Part shown: in pieces, positions 19,625-28,705 of the stretch
Position numbering within the stretch: position 1 is the first letter of the stretch
Layout: each line of letters begins with the position of its first letter
Assembly (NCBI GenBank): GCA_021848365.1
Contig: JAJZUS010000003.1
Location: 1 to 64,000 of the forward strand
DNA length: 64,000 nt
Direction: 5' to 3'
Origin: Actinomycetes bacterium
GTDB lineage: Bacteria; Actinomycetota; Acidimicrobiia; Acidimicrobiales; RAAP-2
The notes under the pieces: model-generated
Databases searched by the model: none
Told to the model about the DNA's origin: nothing
Seen by the model: only the letters and a program-made list of their open reading frames with translations
Translations under genes and position numbers: made by a program

Positions 19625-20755
19625 CTAGTGCCGGCGGAGAGCGCCGCGCAGGCTGGGCGCCGCGAGGACGGAGGCGACCAGCGTGGTGGCGACCAGGGCC
19701 ACGGTAAAGGCCGCGTAGGTCGAACTGCTCGGTGGGAAGTCCGCCCGGAGGAAGAGCAGCGGAACGGTGAAGCCGATGGCGCACGGCACCGCGGCCGCGG
19801 CGACGAGTCGGACGGGTAGGGACGACGGTGGAGGAGCGCCGAGCCGGCGCGCGAGGGCGACTCCCCCCACGATGCCGACGACCTTGCCGACGATCCGCGC
19901 GACCATGGTGGCGATCACGATGGTGGTGGTCGAGCCACGACCGGAGAGCGTCGACCAGTCGACTCCCGTCGAGACGAGGGCGAAGAGGGGGAGGGCGAGC
20001 ACCGTGGACACTCGGGTGGCCCACGTCTCGATCGTCTGGGCGCCGGTGTCCGCGGGTATCGCCAGGCCCACGATCACCCCGGCGAGGACCGGCTCGAGAC
20101 GAGCGGCGGCGAGGGTGAGCCAGAGGGCCGCGACGGCGAGGGCGATGAGGGGCGCCGGAGCGCGCCGTCGTCCGAGGAGCACCGACGCGCCAACGACGAC
20201 GGCGGCGAGCACTAGGTATCCCGGTCGAAGGTGGCTGGATCCCGCGACCGTGAGGACGACAACGCCGAGGACGTCGTCGGCGATCGCCAGGGTGAGCAGG
20301 AAGACCCTCAGCGTCGGTGGAGCTCCGCGGGCGAGGAGTCCGACCACGCCGAGGGTGAAGGCGACGTCCGTTGACATCGGGATACCCCAGCCGTGGACCA
20401 GGGCGGGAGTCCGAGTGAGCAGCCCGATGCCGATCGCCAGGGCGGCCGGAGCGGCCATCCCGCCGACCGCCCCGAGGGAGGCGGGGATGGCGTGACGCCA
20501 GTGGTGGAGCGCCCCTCGCGCGTACTCGCGCTTGAGTTCGAAACCCACCGCCACGAAGAAGACGGCCATGGCCCCCTGAGCGATGAGGTCGTGCAGGGAG
20601 CCGATCCCGAGGCTCGTGAGGGGGATCCACGATCGATTCACTACGTGTTGGTAGCCCCCGCCATCGAGTGCCGACCACACGAGGGCGACGGTGACGCCGG
20701 CGAGGAGGGTGAGCGCGGGCGCGGCGTCGCGCTCGCGGCGCGAGAGCCGGACCAC
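19625..20755 (-). CDS. nhaA: Na+/H+ antiporter NhaA
   Basis: AVFFVAVGFELKREYARGAL, PMSTDVAFTLGVVGLL, LAIADDVLGVVV; GTG start consistent with -10 at 20762-20767. Confidence 0.92.
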   Translation of the reverse strand: MVRLSRRERDAAPALTLLAGVTVALVWSALDGGGYQHVVNRSWIPLTSLGIGSLHDLIAQGAMAVFFVAVGFELKREYARGALHHWRHAIPASLGAVGGMAAPAALAIGIGLLTRTPALVHGWGIPMSTDVAFTLGVVGLLARGAPPTLRVFLLTLAIADDVLGVVVLTVAGSSHLRPGYLVLAAVVVGASVLLGRRRAPAPLIALAVAALWLTLAAARLEPVLAGVIVGLAIPADTGAQTIETWATRVSTVLALPLFALVSTGVDWSTLSGRGSTTTIVIATMVARIVGKVVGIVGGVALARRLGAPPPSSLPVRLVAAAAVPCAIGFTVPLLFLRADFPPSSSTYAAFTVALVATTLVASVLAAPSLRGALRRH

Positions 20756-20761
20756 GTCTCG

Positions 20762-20767
20762 ACGATA
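20762..20767 (-). promoter_or_regulatory. -10 box TATCGT, 6 nt before the nhaA GTG (leaderless-type)
   Basis: Minus strand TATCGT-cgagac-GTG. Confidence 0.45.
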
Positions 20768-20848
20768 GCGACGAGCGGGAGGTCGCGACGTCTCCCACGG
20801 AGTCCTCTCGGGTGGGCGGGGTAGGCTCGACGCGACGAGGAGGCGACG

Positions 20849-22405
20849 ATGACGGGGGAATCGGCGGTTCCCGTGGTGCTCCCCAAGCGCGAGCTCTACT
20901 GGGTGTTCGGGGCGCTCATGCTCGGCATGCTCCTCGCCGCGCTCGACAGCACGATCGTCTCGACGGCCCTCCCCACGATCGTGGGCGACCTCCACGGTGC
21001 CAACCACCTGAGTTGGGTCGTCGTCGGGTACCTGCTCACGTCGACGGTGAGCACGCCATTGTGGGGGAAGTTGGGAGACCTCTACGGTCGCAAGGCCTTC
21101 TTCCAGGCGTCGATCCTGATCTTCCTCGTCGGCAGCGTGCTGTCCGGGCTGGCGGGGTCGATGCTCTCGCTGATCCTCTTCCGTGCCCTGCAAGGACTCG
21201 GCGGTGGCGGACTGATGGTGGGGGCGCAGGCCGTCATCGGGGACATCGTGCCGCCTCGTGATCGGGGTCGCTACGCGGGGATGTTTGGTGGGGTCTTCGG
21301 GGCGGCGACGGTCCTCGGGCCCCTCATCGGGGGATTCATCGTCGACTACTGGAGTTGGCGGTGGATCTTCTTCGTGAACATCCCTCTCGGGATCGTCGCC
21401 CTGGCGGTGACCGCCACGGTGCTGCCCTCGACGTCGCGACGGGTGAATCACGTGATCGACTACCTCGGCGTGGTCATCCTCACGGTGGCGACGTCGGCCC
21501 TCATCTTGGTGACCTCACTCGGGGGCGTCTCGTTCGCCTGGGTATCGTGGCCGTCGGTCGCGCTCACGGTGCTGGCGCTCGTGGCCACGGGACTCTTCGT
21601 CCTCGTGGAGCGGCGATCACCGGAGCCGGTGCTCGCTCCCCATCTCTTCCGCAACCGCGTCTTCGGATCGGCGTCGGCCATCGGCTTCATGATCGGGTTC
21701 GCGATGTTCGGCTCGATGGTCTTCCTCCCGCTCTTCTTCCAGACGGTGCGGGGAGCGTCCCCGACGATGTCGGGCCTCAAGCTCCTCCCGCTCATGGGGG
21801 CCTTCCTCGTCGCGTCCATCACGGTGGGTCAGCTCGTGTCGAAGGGTTGGCGCTATCGCCCCTTCCCCATCGTGGGCTCCCTGGTCATGACGGTAGGCCT
21901 CATCCTCATGTCGACCGTTGGCGTGGCGACGTCCACCGTCATCCTCGACGTCGACATGGTGGTGCTCGGTCTCGGTCTCGGTCTCGTGATGCAGGTACTC
22001 ATCACGGCGGTACAGAACGCCGTTGACCAGCGGGACCTCGGGGCGGCGACTGCGGGGGCCAACTTCTTCCGGTCCATCGGTGGATCGTTCGGGACGGCGG
22101 TGTTCGGAGCCCTCTACGCGAATGAGCTACCCCGTCAGCTCGCCCGAGCGTTCGGCGGTCACCTGCCCTCAACCGGGCTCGGCTCGTGGACGCCGTCGAC
22201 CCTGCGGCGGCTGCCGGCCGCTGAGCTGGGCCTCATCCTGCACGCCATCGCCAACTCGATTCAATTCGTCTACCGCTGGGCGATCCCGATCGGGGCCGTT
22301 GCCGTCATCCTGTCGTTGACGTTGCCCGAGGTCACCCTGCGCTCGACGATTCACCACCCCATCGCCGACGAAATTCCGTTCTCAAACACCGACCCACTTC
22401 TGTGA
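20849..22405 (+). CDS. MFS transporter, DHA2/EmrB-QacA type
   Basis: ALDSTIVSTALPTIVGDL, GKLGDLYGRK, RALQGLGGGGLMV motifs. Confidence 0.94.
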   Translation: MTGESAVPVVLPKRELYWVFGALMLGMLLAALDSTIVSTALPTIVGDLHGANHLSWVVVGYLLTSTVSTPLWGKLGDLYGRKAFFQASILIFLVGSVLSGLAGSMLSLILFRALQGLGGGGLMVGAQAVIGDIVPPRDRGRYAGMFGGVFGAATVLGPLIGGFIVDYWSWRWIFFVNIPLGIVALAVTATVLPSTSRRVNHVIDYLGVVILTVATSALILVTSLGGVSFAWVSWPSVALTVLALVATGLFVLVERRSPEPVLAPHLFRNRVFGSASAIGFMIGFAMFGSMVFLPLFFQTVRGASPTMSGLKLLPLMGAFLVASITVGQLVSKGWRYRPFPIVGSLVMTVGLILMSTVGVATSTVILDVDMVVLGLGLGLVMQVLITAVQNAVDQRDLGAATAGANFFRSIGGSFGTAVFGALYANELPRQLARAFGGHLPSTGLGSWTPSTLRRLPAAELGLILHAIANSIQFVYRWAIPIGAVAVILSLTLPEVTLRSTIHHPIADEIPFSNTDPLL

Positions 22406-22832
22406 GTTGGGCGAGGCAGGTGTCGAAGTCCTCCGAACTGCCGTAGTAGGGGTCGGCGACGTCGAGTCCCCGGAGGGATCCGATGAGGTCGCGCGCCAGC
22501 TCGACCCTGACGTGCCGAGACGTCAACCGTGAGAACACCTCGCGCCGGTGCTCCGTCGTCATGACGACGACGAGGTCCTGCTGGTCGAGGTAGTCCCGGT
22601 CGGCGAAGGCCCCCAGGGATCCGGGGCCGGTGTAGCCGGCGCGATCGAGCGCGGACCGGGCGCGAGGGTCCATAGCTTCGCCCACGTGCCACCGGGCGGT
22701 ACCCGCGCTCGAGACGGTGACCCGACCCCGCGTGAGCGGATCCTCCTCGAGCAGGTGCCGAGCGGCGACCTCGGCCATGGGGGAGCGACAGATGTTTCCG
22801 GTGCAGATGAAGGCGAGGCGCACGGATTCCAT
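22332..22832 (-). CDS. Low-molecular-weight protein-tyrosine phosphatase
   Basis: FICTGNICRSPMAE (C-x5-R-S) and VADPYYGSSEDF. Confidence 0.93.
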   Translation of the reverse strand: MESVRLAFICTGNICRSPMAEVAARHLLEEDPLTRGRVTVSSAGTARWHVGEAMDPRARSALDRAGYTGPGSLGAFADRDYLDQQDLVVVMTTEHRREVFSRLTSRHVRVELARDLIGSLRGLDVADPYYGSSEDFDTCLAQLTEVGRCLRTEFRRRWGGESSSAG

Positions 22833-22933
22833 TCTGAGTCCGCGCCCGGGTTCCGTGCCGAGTGATGTGCGGATCGTCGGCGGCGGACGGTACGATGCGT
22901 CCGGAGCCCTCGGTAGACGCGGAAGGAGGGGCG

Positions 22934-23320
22934 GTGCCGCTATCCGAGCACGAGCAGCGAATTCTGGCGCAATTGGAGGAGTCCCTCACGCGCCAAGACC
23001 CTCACTTCGCAAAGAACGTGCGCGCGACCAGCGTCTACGCCCACGGGGGCCGTCGTGTCCGGTGGGGAATCGCTGGATTCATCGCCGGACTGCTGATCCT
23101 GGTCCTCTTCTTCTCCCACTCGGTGGCCCTCGGCCTGCTGGGCGTGGCCCTCATGTTCGTGTCAGCGATCGTGGTGGAGCGCAATGCGCGACTCCTCGGT
23201 CGTGCCTCCTGGCGCGACCTGACGCGACCGGCCCAGGGTGAGGATCCGACGGCGACGATCGGTCCGCGGACCCGATCGTTGCGCGAGTGGATCACTCGCC
23301 AGCGGCGCCGTCAGCAGTGA
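22934..23320 (+). CDS. DUF3040 family membrane protein
   Basis: LSEHEQRILAQLEESLTRQDPHFAK start plus two TM segments. Confidence 0.85.
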   Translation: MPLSEHEQRILAQLEESLTRQDPHFAKNVRATSVYAHGGRRVRWGIAGFIAGLLILVLFFSHSVALGLLGVALMFVSAIVVERNARLLGRASWRDLTRPAQGEDPTATIGPRTRSLREWITRQRRRQQ

Positions 23321-23336
23321 TCGGGCAGGCTAGCCG

Positions 23337-23627
23337 GTGAACCATCCGGACGCCACGAGTGGTGGCCGGAGCGCTCTGAACCGCACGGCGAGGGACCTCG
23401 CCCGCTACCTCATCCGTCACCCGGCCGATCTCGCCCCCGTCCTTAGCGCCGCCTGGCGACTCCGTCGTCGCGGTTGGTGGCGACGTTTTCCCTACTTGCC
23501 GGTTCCGGATCCTCGCTACTGGGAGTTCCGAGTCGCCACGGCCACGGGTGAACGTGATGGGGTGCTCGATCCCCAAGAGGTCGTCGCCGCGGCGAGGTGG
23601 TCACGAGTGCAGTCGCGCGGGCGGTAG
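23337..23627 (+). CDS. Hypothetical protein
   Basis: Open frame in a codirectional gap, GTG start; W/R-rich. Confidence 0.6.
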   Translation: MNHPDATSGGRSALNRTARDLARYLIRHPADLAPVLSAAWRLRRRGWWRRFPYLPVPDPRYWEFRVATATGERDGVLDPQEVVAAARWSRVQSRGR

Positions 23628-23630
23628 GTT
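23625..23630 (+). promoter_or_regulatory. -10 box TAGGTT, 7 nt before the HNH endonuclease ATG (leaderless-type)
   Basis: TAGGTT-tcatctc-ATG. Confidence 0.45.
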
Positions 23631-23637
23631 TCATCTC

Positions 23638-24144
23638 ATGGGCCGCGTGCTGCTGCTCAACGCCACGTTTGAGCCACTCCAGTTGGTCAGCGAGCGGCGA
23701 GCCGTCGTGCTCATGCTCGGTGGTCGTGCCGAGCCGGTGGCCGTCGAGGACGACGCTCCCGTGTTCCACTCGGCCTCGTTGTCGGTGCCGGTCCCTACGA
23801 TCGTGCGTCTCCACGACGTCGTCCGCCTGCCGATCAAGGTTCGCGTCCCACCGCTGACCCGCCGGGCGCTACTCGTTCGTGACGGGTATCGCTGCGCGTA
23901 CTGCCTCGAGCACGCCGACACCATCGACCACGTTGTCCCCCGGAGCCGTGGAGGACAGCACGTCTGGACGAACGTGGTGGCGGCGTGCCGGCGCCACAAC
24001 ATGCAAAAGGGCGACCGTCTTCTCGAAGAGATTGGGTGGCGACTCCACTTCGAGCCCAAAGTGCCCGAGGGGCCGTGGTGGCGGTGGCGTTACGTCCCTG
24101 ATCCTCACCCGGAGTGGGCGACCTACCTGCAACGCGCTTCGTGA
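23638..24144 (+). CDS. HNH endonuclease
   Basis: LLVRDGYRCAYCLEHADTIDHVVPRSRGGQHVWTNVVAACRRHNMQKGDR. Confidence 0.93.
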   Translation: MGRVLLLNATFEPLQLVSERRAVVLMLGGRAEPVAVEDDAPVFHSASLSVPVPTIVRLHDVVRLPIKVRVPPLTRRALLVRDGYRCAYCLEHADTIDHVVPRSRGGQHVWTNVVAACRRHNMQKGDRLLEEIGWRLHFEPKVPEGPWWRWRYVPDPHPEWATYLQRAS

Positions 24145-24803
24145 TCGACGACGAGCTCGAGGAGCTCTACGACTACGACGAGCTGCGACGGATCGACGAG
24201 CCGACGATGTTCGAGGTGAGTCCGACCCGGACCACCCTCGTCCTGGGCAGCGCCCAGCCGTCCGGCGTCCTAAGTCCGGACGCCGCCTCGCGCTGGGCGA
24301 TTCGTCGTCGTCGCGGGGGTGGAGGCGTGGTCGCACTGCACCCTGACGACCTCTGGGTCGACTGGTGGATTCCCGTTCACGACCCGCGACACTACGATGA
24401 CGTCCGCGCCGCCGCCGATATCGTCGGACGATGGTGGCAGGTCGCGCTCCGCGGTGAGGGGGCGATCGATCCCTCGGTGCACGTGGGGGCCGTCATCGAT
24501 GACCCCCGATTCCGCGTGGCCTGCTTCACGGGTGCGGGTCCGGGCGAGGTCTTCGTGGGCGGTCGCAAGGTCGTGGGCGTGACCCAGTGGCGAGTCCGCG
24601 AAGGCACCTTCCTCTCGACCGTGTGCCCGGTGCAGGACTCTCGCGACATCGTCGCGGCCCTCGCGGCGCCACCCGATGGGCTCGACCACGCTCTCGACCA
24701 CGCGACCCTCGCCGACCTCGGTGTCGATCCCGGAGCCCTCCTCGCTCGTCTCGAGGTCGAGTCGGGTCCCTGGCGACACCGTCGCCTCATCCTCGACGCC
24801 TGA
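24141..24803 (+). CDS. Lipoate--protein ligase family protein (BPL/LplA fold)
   Basis: IRRRRGGGGVVALHPDDLWVDWWIPVHDP and GRKVVGVTQWRVREG motifs. Confidence 0.8.
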   Translation: MIDDELEELYDYDELRRIDEPTMFEVSPTRTTLVLGSAQPSGVLSPDAASRWAIRRRRGGGGVVALHPDDLWVDWWIPVHDPRHYDDVRAAADIVGRWWQVALRGEGAIDPSVHVGAVIDDPRFRVACFTGAGPGEVFVGGRKVVGVTQWRVREGTFLSTVCPVQDSRDIVAALAAPPDGLDHALDHATLADLGVDPGALLARLEVESGPWRHRRLILDA

Positions 24804-24874
24804 CCGGTCCGTCGCGCCGCCCGCGACCCCTCATCCTCGACGCCTGACCAGTCCGTCGCGCCGCCCGCGACCCC
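24787..24874. repeat. Perfectly adjacent tandem duplication, 2 x 44 bp
   Basis: TCATCCTCGACGCCTGACCGGTCC...GACCCC repeated at +44 with one G/A difference (24806 vs 24850); each copy carries hairpin GTCGCG-CCGCC-CGCGAC. Confidence 0.9.
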
Positions 24875-24942
24875 TCCTCCACGGCGCGCCGAGTGGGGCG
24901 CCGCAACCCCCGCCGAACCTCTTTCGGGCGCGAACGTCCTAC

Positions 24943-24979
24943 GAAGTGGTGTACTGTGTCACGAAGTGGGGCGAAGTGG
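24943..24979 (+). promoter_or_regulatory. Putative MraZ operator: phased GAAGTGG repeats
   Basis: GAAGTGG at 24943, 24963 and 24973, degenerate ACTGTGT at 24953: 10-bp phase; candidate -10 TACTGT 24952-24957. Confidence 0.75.
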
Positions 24980-25000
24980 TGCTAAAGGGAGGGCAAGGCG

Positions 25001-25423
25001 GTGAGTGGGTTCGTCGGCCAGTTCCAGCACACGCTGGACGCGAAGGGACGCCTGATCCTGCCCGCCCGATTTCGCCCGGAATTCGAGCGCGGTGGGCACC
25101 TGAGTCCCCACAGCGAGGGCTGCGTCGCCCTGTGGACTCCGGCGGAGTTCACGCGCGAGAGTGAGGTGCGGCTGTCTCAGAGTCGCAGCGGCGACCCCGA
25201 GCAGCGCCGTCTGGCCCGCTTCTGGGCCGCCAACTCGTCCGACGTCGAGTTCGACCGCCAGGGCCGCTTCGCCCTGCCCGGGGCCATCCGGGAGTTCGGG
25301 GGCCTCGTGGGCGACGTGCTGGTCGTGGGAGCGCTGGACCACCTGGAGCTCTGGAGTCCGGAGGCCTATCGCGAGAAGGTGGCCCCCGCCGAGAGCACGT
25401 TCCGCGACGGAGTCCTCTCGTGA
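25001..25423 (+). CDS. mraZ: Transcriptional regulator MraZ
   Basis: GQFQHTLDAKGRLILPARFRPEF and DRQGRFALPGAIREFGG. Confidence 0.97.
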   Translation: MSGFVGQFQHTLDAKGRLILPARFRPEFERGGHLSPHSEGCVALWTPAEFTRESEVRLSQSRSGDPEQRRLARFWAANSSDVEFDRQGRFALPGAIREFGGLVGDVLVVGALDHLELWSPEAYREKVAPAESTFRDGVLS

Positions 25424-26424
25424 TCGAGATCGATGGTCGTCCCCGTCGTCGCCCGCCACATCGTGGCCGCAGCGAGCGACCGACCACCGCCGAGGGCTAT
25501 CACGCCCCGGTCATGGTCGACGAGGTCCTCGCTCTCTTGGAGAGTGAGGGAACCGGCGTGATGATCGACGCGACCCTCGGAGGCGGAGGTCACGCGGCGG
25601 CGATCCTCCACGCCCGCCCTGACCTGCGGATTCTCGGAGTGGATCGTGATCCCGTGGCCCGTGCCGCGGCCCTCTCGCGACTCGCGCCCTTCGGCGATCG
25701 GGTTCGCGTCGTGGCCGGAACCTTCGCGGATGCGTCGGACATCGTGGCGGCGGAGGGTGACTTCATCGGGTCCGATCCGATCGTCGCCATCCTCTACGAC
25801 CTCGGCGTCTCGTCGCGACAACTCGACGATCCCGAACGGGGCTTCTCCTACCGTTTCGACGCCCCTCTCGACATGCGCATGGATCCCACGCAAGGACCGA
25901 CCGCCGCCGACGTCCTCGCGGGGCTCAGTCGAGCCGAGTTGATCGAGGTCCTACGCGAGAACGGTGAGACGCGATTCGCCGGGGCCATCGCGGACCGCGT
26001 GATCGCCGAGCACCCCGCCACCACGTTCGAGCTCGTTCGCGCGGTCGAGGCGGCGGTCCCGCCGGCCGCACGACGACGGGGCAACGCGGCCTCGCGGGTC
26101 TTCCAGGCTCTGCGGATCGAGGTGAATCGCGAAGTCGACCAGTTGCGCGACGGTCTCGAAGCCGGCTGGGACGTGCTGTCGGGCGGTGGCGTCATGATCG
26201 TGATCTCGTACCACTCGGGTGAGGACCGGATGGTGAAGGCCTTCTTCCACGAGGCGGCCACCGGAGGATGCCACTGCCCGCCGGAGATCGGGTGCGTCTG
26301 CGGAGCCGTGCCGACGGCCCGGGTGCCTCGAGCGAGTGCGCGGCTGGCGAGCGCTGACGAGGTGGCCCACAACCCCCGCGCCCACTCGGCGCGCCTGCGG
26401 AGTGCGTGGAAGGTGGCGGCGTGA
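25420..26424 (+). CDS. rsmH: 16S rRNA (cytosine1402-N4)-methyltransferase
   Basis: YHAPVMVDEVL, DATLGGGGHAAAIL, ILYDLGVSSRQLDDPERGFSYRFDAPLDMRMD. Confidence 0.97.
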   Translation: MIEIDGRPRRRPPHRGRSERPTTAEGYHAPVMVDEVLALLESEGTGVMIDATLGGGGHAAAILHARPDLRILGVDRDPVARAAALSRLAPFGDRVRVVAGTFADASDIVAAEGDFIGSDPIVAILYDLGVSSRQLDDPERGFSYRFDAPLDMRMDPTQGPTAADVLAGLSRAELIEVLRENGETRFAGAIADRVIAEHPATTFELVRAVEAAVPPAARRRGNAASRVFQALRIEVNREVDQLRDGLEAGWDVLSGGGVMIVISYHSGEDRMVKAFFHEAATGGCHCPPEIGCVCGAVPTARVPRASARLASADEVAHNPRAHSARLRSAWKVAA

Positions 26425-26885
26425 GCGTCATCACCCTCCCCCGACGTCCTCACGTCGCCCCTCGGGAGGTCACTCGTCCCGCGCCGGGCACGGTCTCACC
26501 ACGGCCCGGGGCGCACCGCGCCGGTCAGCCCCGCCGGAACGCCCTTCGCTCGCTGTGGCGGGGTGCGACACCGACGCGCCGGGCGGTCATCATCGTCGGC
26601 CTGGCGGTCGCGGCGTCGCTGGTGGGCAGCATGGAGGTCGCGAGTCGCCAAGTCGAGCTGCACGCGTTGCAGAATGAGGTCTTGCAGGTCCAGTCAAGCT
26701 ACGCCGAGCAAGTGGGTTCTCTGACCAACGTTGCCGCTCCAGGCTCCGTTGCGTCGCACGCCGGAGCCCTTCACCTGGTCGACCCCACCGTGATCATCCA
26801 GGTGCCCTCCGTCGCACTCAACAAGCCACTTCCCGTGCCGCAGTTCGTGGGCTATGCCCCGGTCACGCCACGGACGTCCCGGTGA
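26421..26885 (+). CDS. FtsL-like small single-TM protein
   Basis: Single TM plus coiled region, located between rsmH and ftsI. Confidence 0.65.
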   Translation: MSVITLPRRPHVAPREVTRPAPGTVSPRPGAHRAGQPRRNALRSLWRGATPTRRAVIIVGLAVAASLVGSMEVASRQVELHALQNEVLQVQSSYAEQVGSLTNVAAPGSVASHAGALHLVDPTVIIQVPSVALNKPLPVPQFVGYAPVTPRTSR

Positions 26886-28705
26886 GCCCCACCCTGGCGC
26901 CATCCACCCGAACGGTTCGCCGACCCGAGCGACCGCGACGGACGTTGCCCCGGCGACTGCGCTTACTACGAGGGCTCTTCGCCCTCGCGCTGCTCGGGCT
27001 CGGCCTGCGGCTCGTGGCGCTTCAGGTGCTGGATCACGCGTACTACGCGAAACTCTCCGTGGCGCAGGTGCGGGTCGACCTCACGACCCAGGCGTTGCGG
27101 GCGGGGATCTACGACCGCAACGGCCAGATCATCGCCGTGTCACGTCCGACCGCCGTCGTCATCGCCGACGACTTCCAGATCGCCCACCCGGCGACCGAGG
27201 CCGCGGCCCTCTCGCCACTCGTCAAGGTTCCCGTCCCGAAGTTGACGTCGCTGCTCAGTCAGCGCAACGGGTACGTGATCCTCACGAACACGCTGGACGT
27301 CACGTCCGGTCGGACGATCACGGCGATGAACTTCCCCGGCATCGTGGTCCAGAACTCTTCGGTGCGCGACTACCCGAACGGTCCCGTGGCGACGTCCCTC
27401 GTGGGGGGGGTTAATTCGTCCGGCACGGGCTCGGCGGGACTCGAGTACCAGTACCAGAAGTTGCTGGCCGGGCAGTCCGGGATCACCCGGGCCTTCGTGT
27501 CGGCGAGTGGGGTCAACCTCCCCGCCTCGTACAGCACGGTCATTCGTAAGGCGACCCCGGGCGTGGGGCTCGAGCTGACCATCGACAACTCGCTCCAGTT
27601 CGTGACCGAGCGCGCCCTCGCCCGTGACCTGGCGTCAACCGACGCGGTGGCGGGAACGGCCATCGTGATGGACGTCCACACCGGCGAGATCCTCGCGAAC
27701 GCCTCGCTCGTGAACACCAAGGCGAAGGCCGGCATCCTCGGTCCCATCCCGTCGTGGGGCGTCAACGTCGGCGTCCCGGGCATCCAGCAGACGATCAACG
27801 ATCTCGCATTCAGCTACGCGTACGAGCCCGGCTCGGTCTTCAAGGCCGTGACGTTCTCCGCGGCACTTCAGGACGGGATCATCACCCCGCACACCGTGCT
27901 CAACGTCCCCCCGAGCGTCGTCGTGGGGACGCGCGTCTTCCACGACGCGGAACCCCACGGCTTCGAGCACCTGACGGCCACCCAGGTCCTCGCCCTGTCG
28001 TCGAACATCGGAACCTACGAGATCACGAACCGCCTCGGCGAGTCGGGACTCCTGAGCCAAGTCGAGCGCCTCGGCTTCGGTCAGTTGACGACCTTGCAGT
28101 ATCCCGGTGAGACGGCGGGGCTACTGGTCAACGCGAACAGTTGGTACCCGTCCGACATGGCGGCCATGCCCATCGGGCAGGTTGACGCCGTTCCGCCCAT
28201 CCAAGTCCTCGACGCCTACAACGCCATCGCCAACGGGGGCGTCTTCGTGGAGCCCCAGCTGGTGCGCGGCTACGTGAGCTCCACGGGCGCCGTGACGGCG
28301 GCGCCCGCCGGCGCGACCCGACGGGTGATGAGCGCGACGACCGCCGCGACGCTCACCTCGATGCTCCAGCAGGTGGTGCTTGCGGGAACGGGCGTCAACG
28401 CGATCATTCCGGGCTATCCGGTGGCGGGTAAGACCGGCACCGCGACGATCCCGTACCCGGGCCGAGCCCAGTTGACCTCCTGGTACAACGCGACCTTCGT
28501 GGGCTTCGCGCCGGCCGAGCGGCCGACGTTCTCCATGATCGTGGTCGTCGAGCGACCGCTCACGACGATCTACGGTGGGACGGCCGCCGCCCCGGTCTTC
28601 CAGCAAGTGATGTCCTACGCCCTCCACCATTACGGGATCCCCTCCACCGGAATCACCGTCAAGCCGCTCACTGGTAGCGCCAGCGTTGCCTCGGACGTGA
28701 CCTGA
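26882..28705 (+). CDS. ftsI: Penicillin-binding protein 2 / FtsI family transpeptidase
   Basis: YEPGSVFKAVT (SxxK), SSN, KTGTA motifs; dcw position. Confidence 0.95.
   Translation: MSPTLAPSTRTVRRPERPRRTLPRRLRLLRGLFALALLGLGLRLVALQVLDHAYYAKLSVAQVRVDLTTQALRAGIYDRNGQIIAVSRPTAVVIADDFQIAHPATEAAALSPLVKVPVPKLTSLLSQRNGYVILTNTLDVTSGRTITAMNFPGIVVQNSSVRDYPNGPVATSLVGGVNSSGTGSAGLEYQYQKLLAGQSGITRAFVSASGVNLPASYSTVIRKATPGVGLELTIDNSLQFVTERALARDLASTDAVAGTAIVMDVHTGEILANASLVNTKAKAGILGPIPSWGVNVGVPGIQQTINDLAFSYAYEPGSVFKAVTFSAALQDGIITPHTVLNVPPSVVVGTRVFHDAEPHGFEHLTATQVLALSSNIGTYEITNRLGESGLLSQVERLGFGQLTTLQYPGETAGLLVNANSWYPSDMAAMPIGQVDAVPPIQVLDAYNAIANGGVFVEPQLVRGYVSSTGAVTAAPAGATRRVMSATTAATLTSMLQQVVLAGTGVNAIIPGYPVAGKTGTATIPYPGRAQLTSWYNATFVGFAPAERPTFSMIVVVERPLTTIYGGTAAAPVFQQVMSYALHHYGIPSTGITVKPLTGSASVASDVT

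Noticed and set aside
19602-20798. 398-aa alternative-frame ORF over nhaA
   Set aside because: R/P-rich out-of-frame translation; NhaA motifs lie in the other frame.
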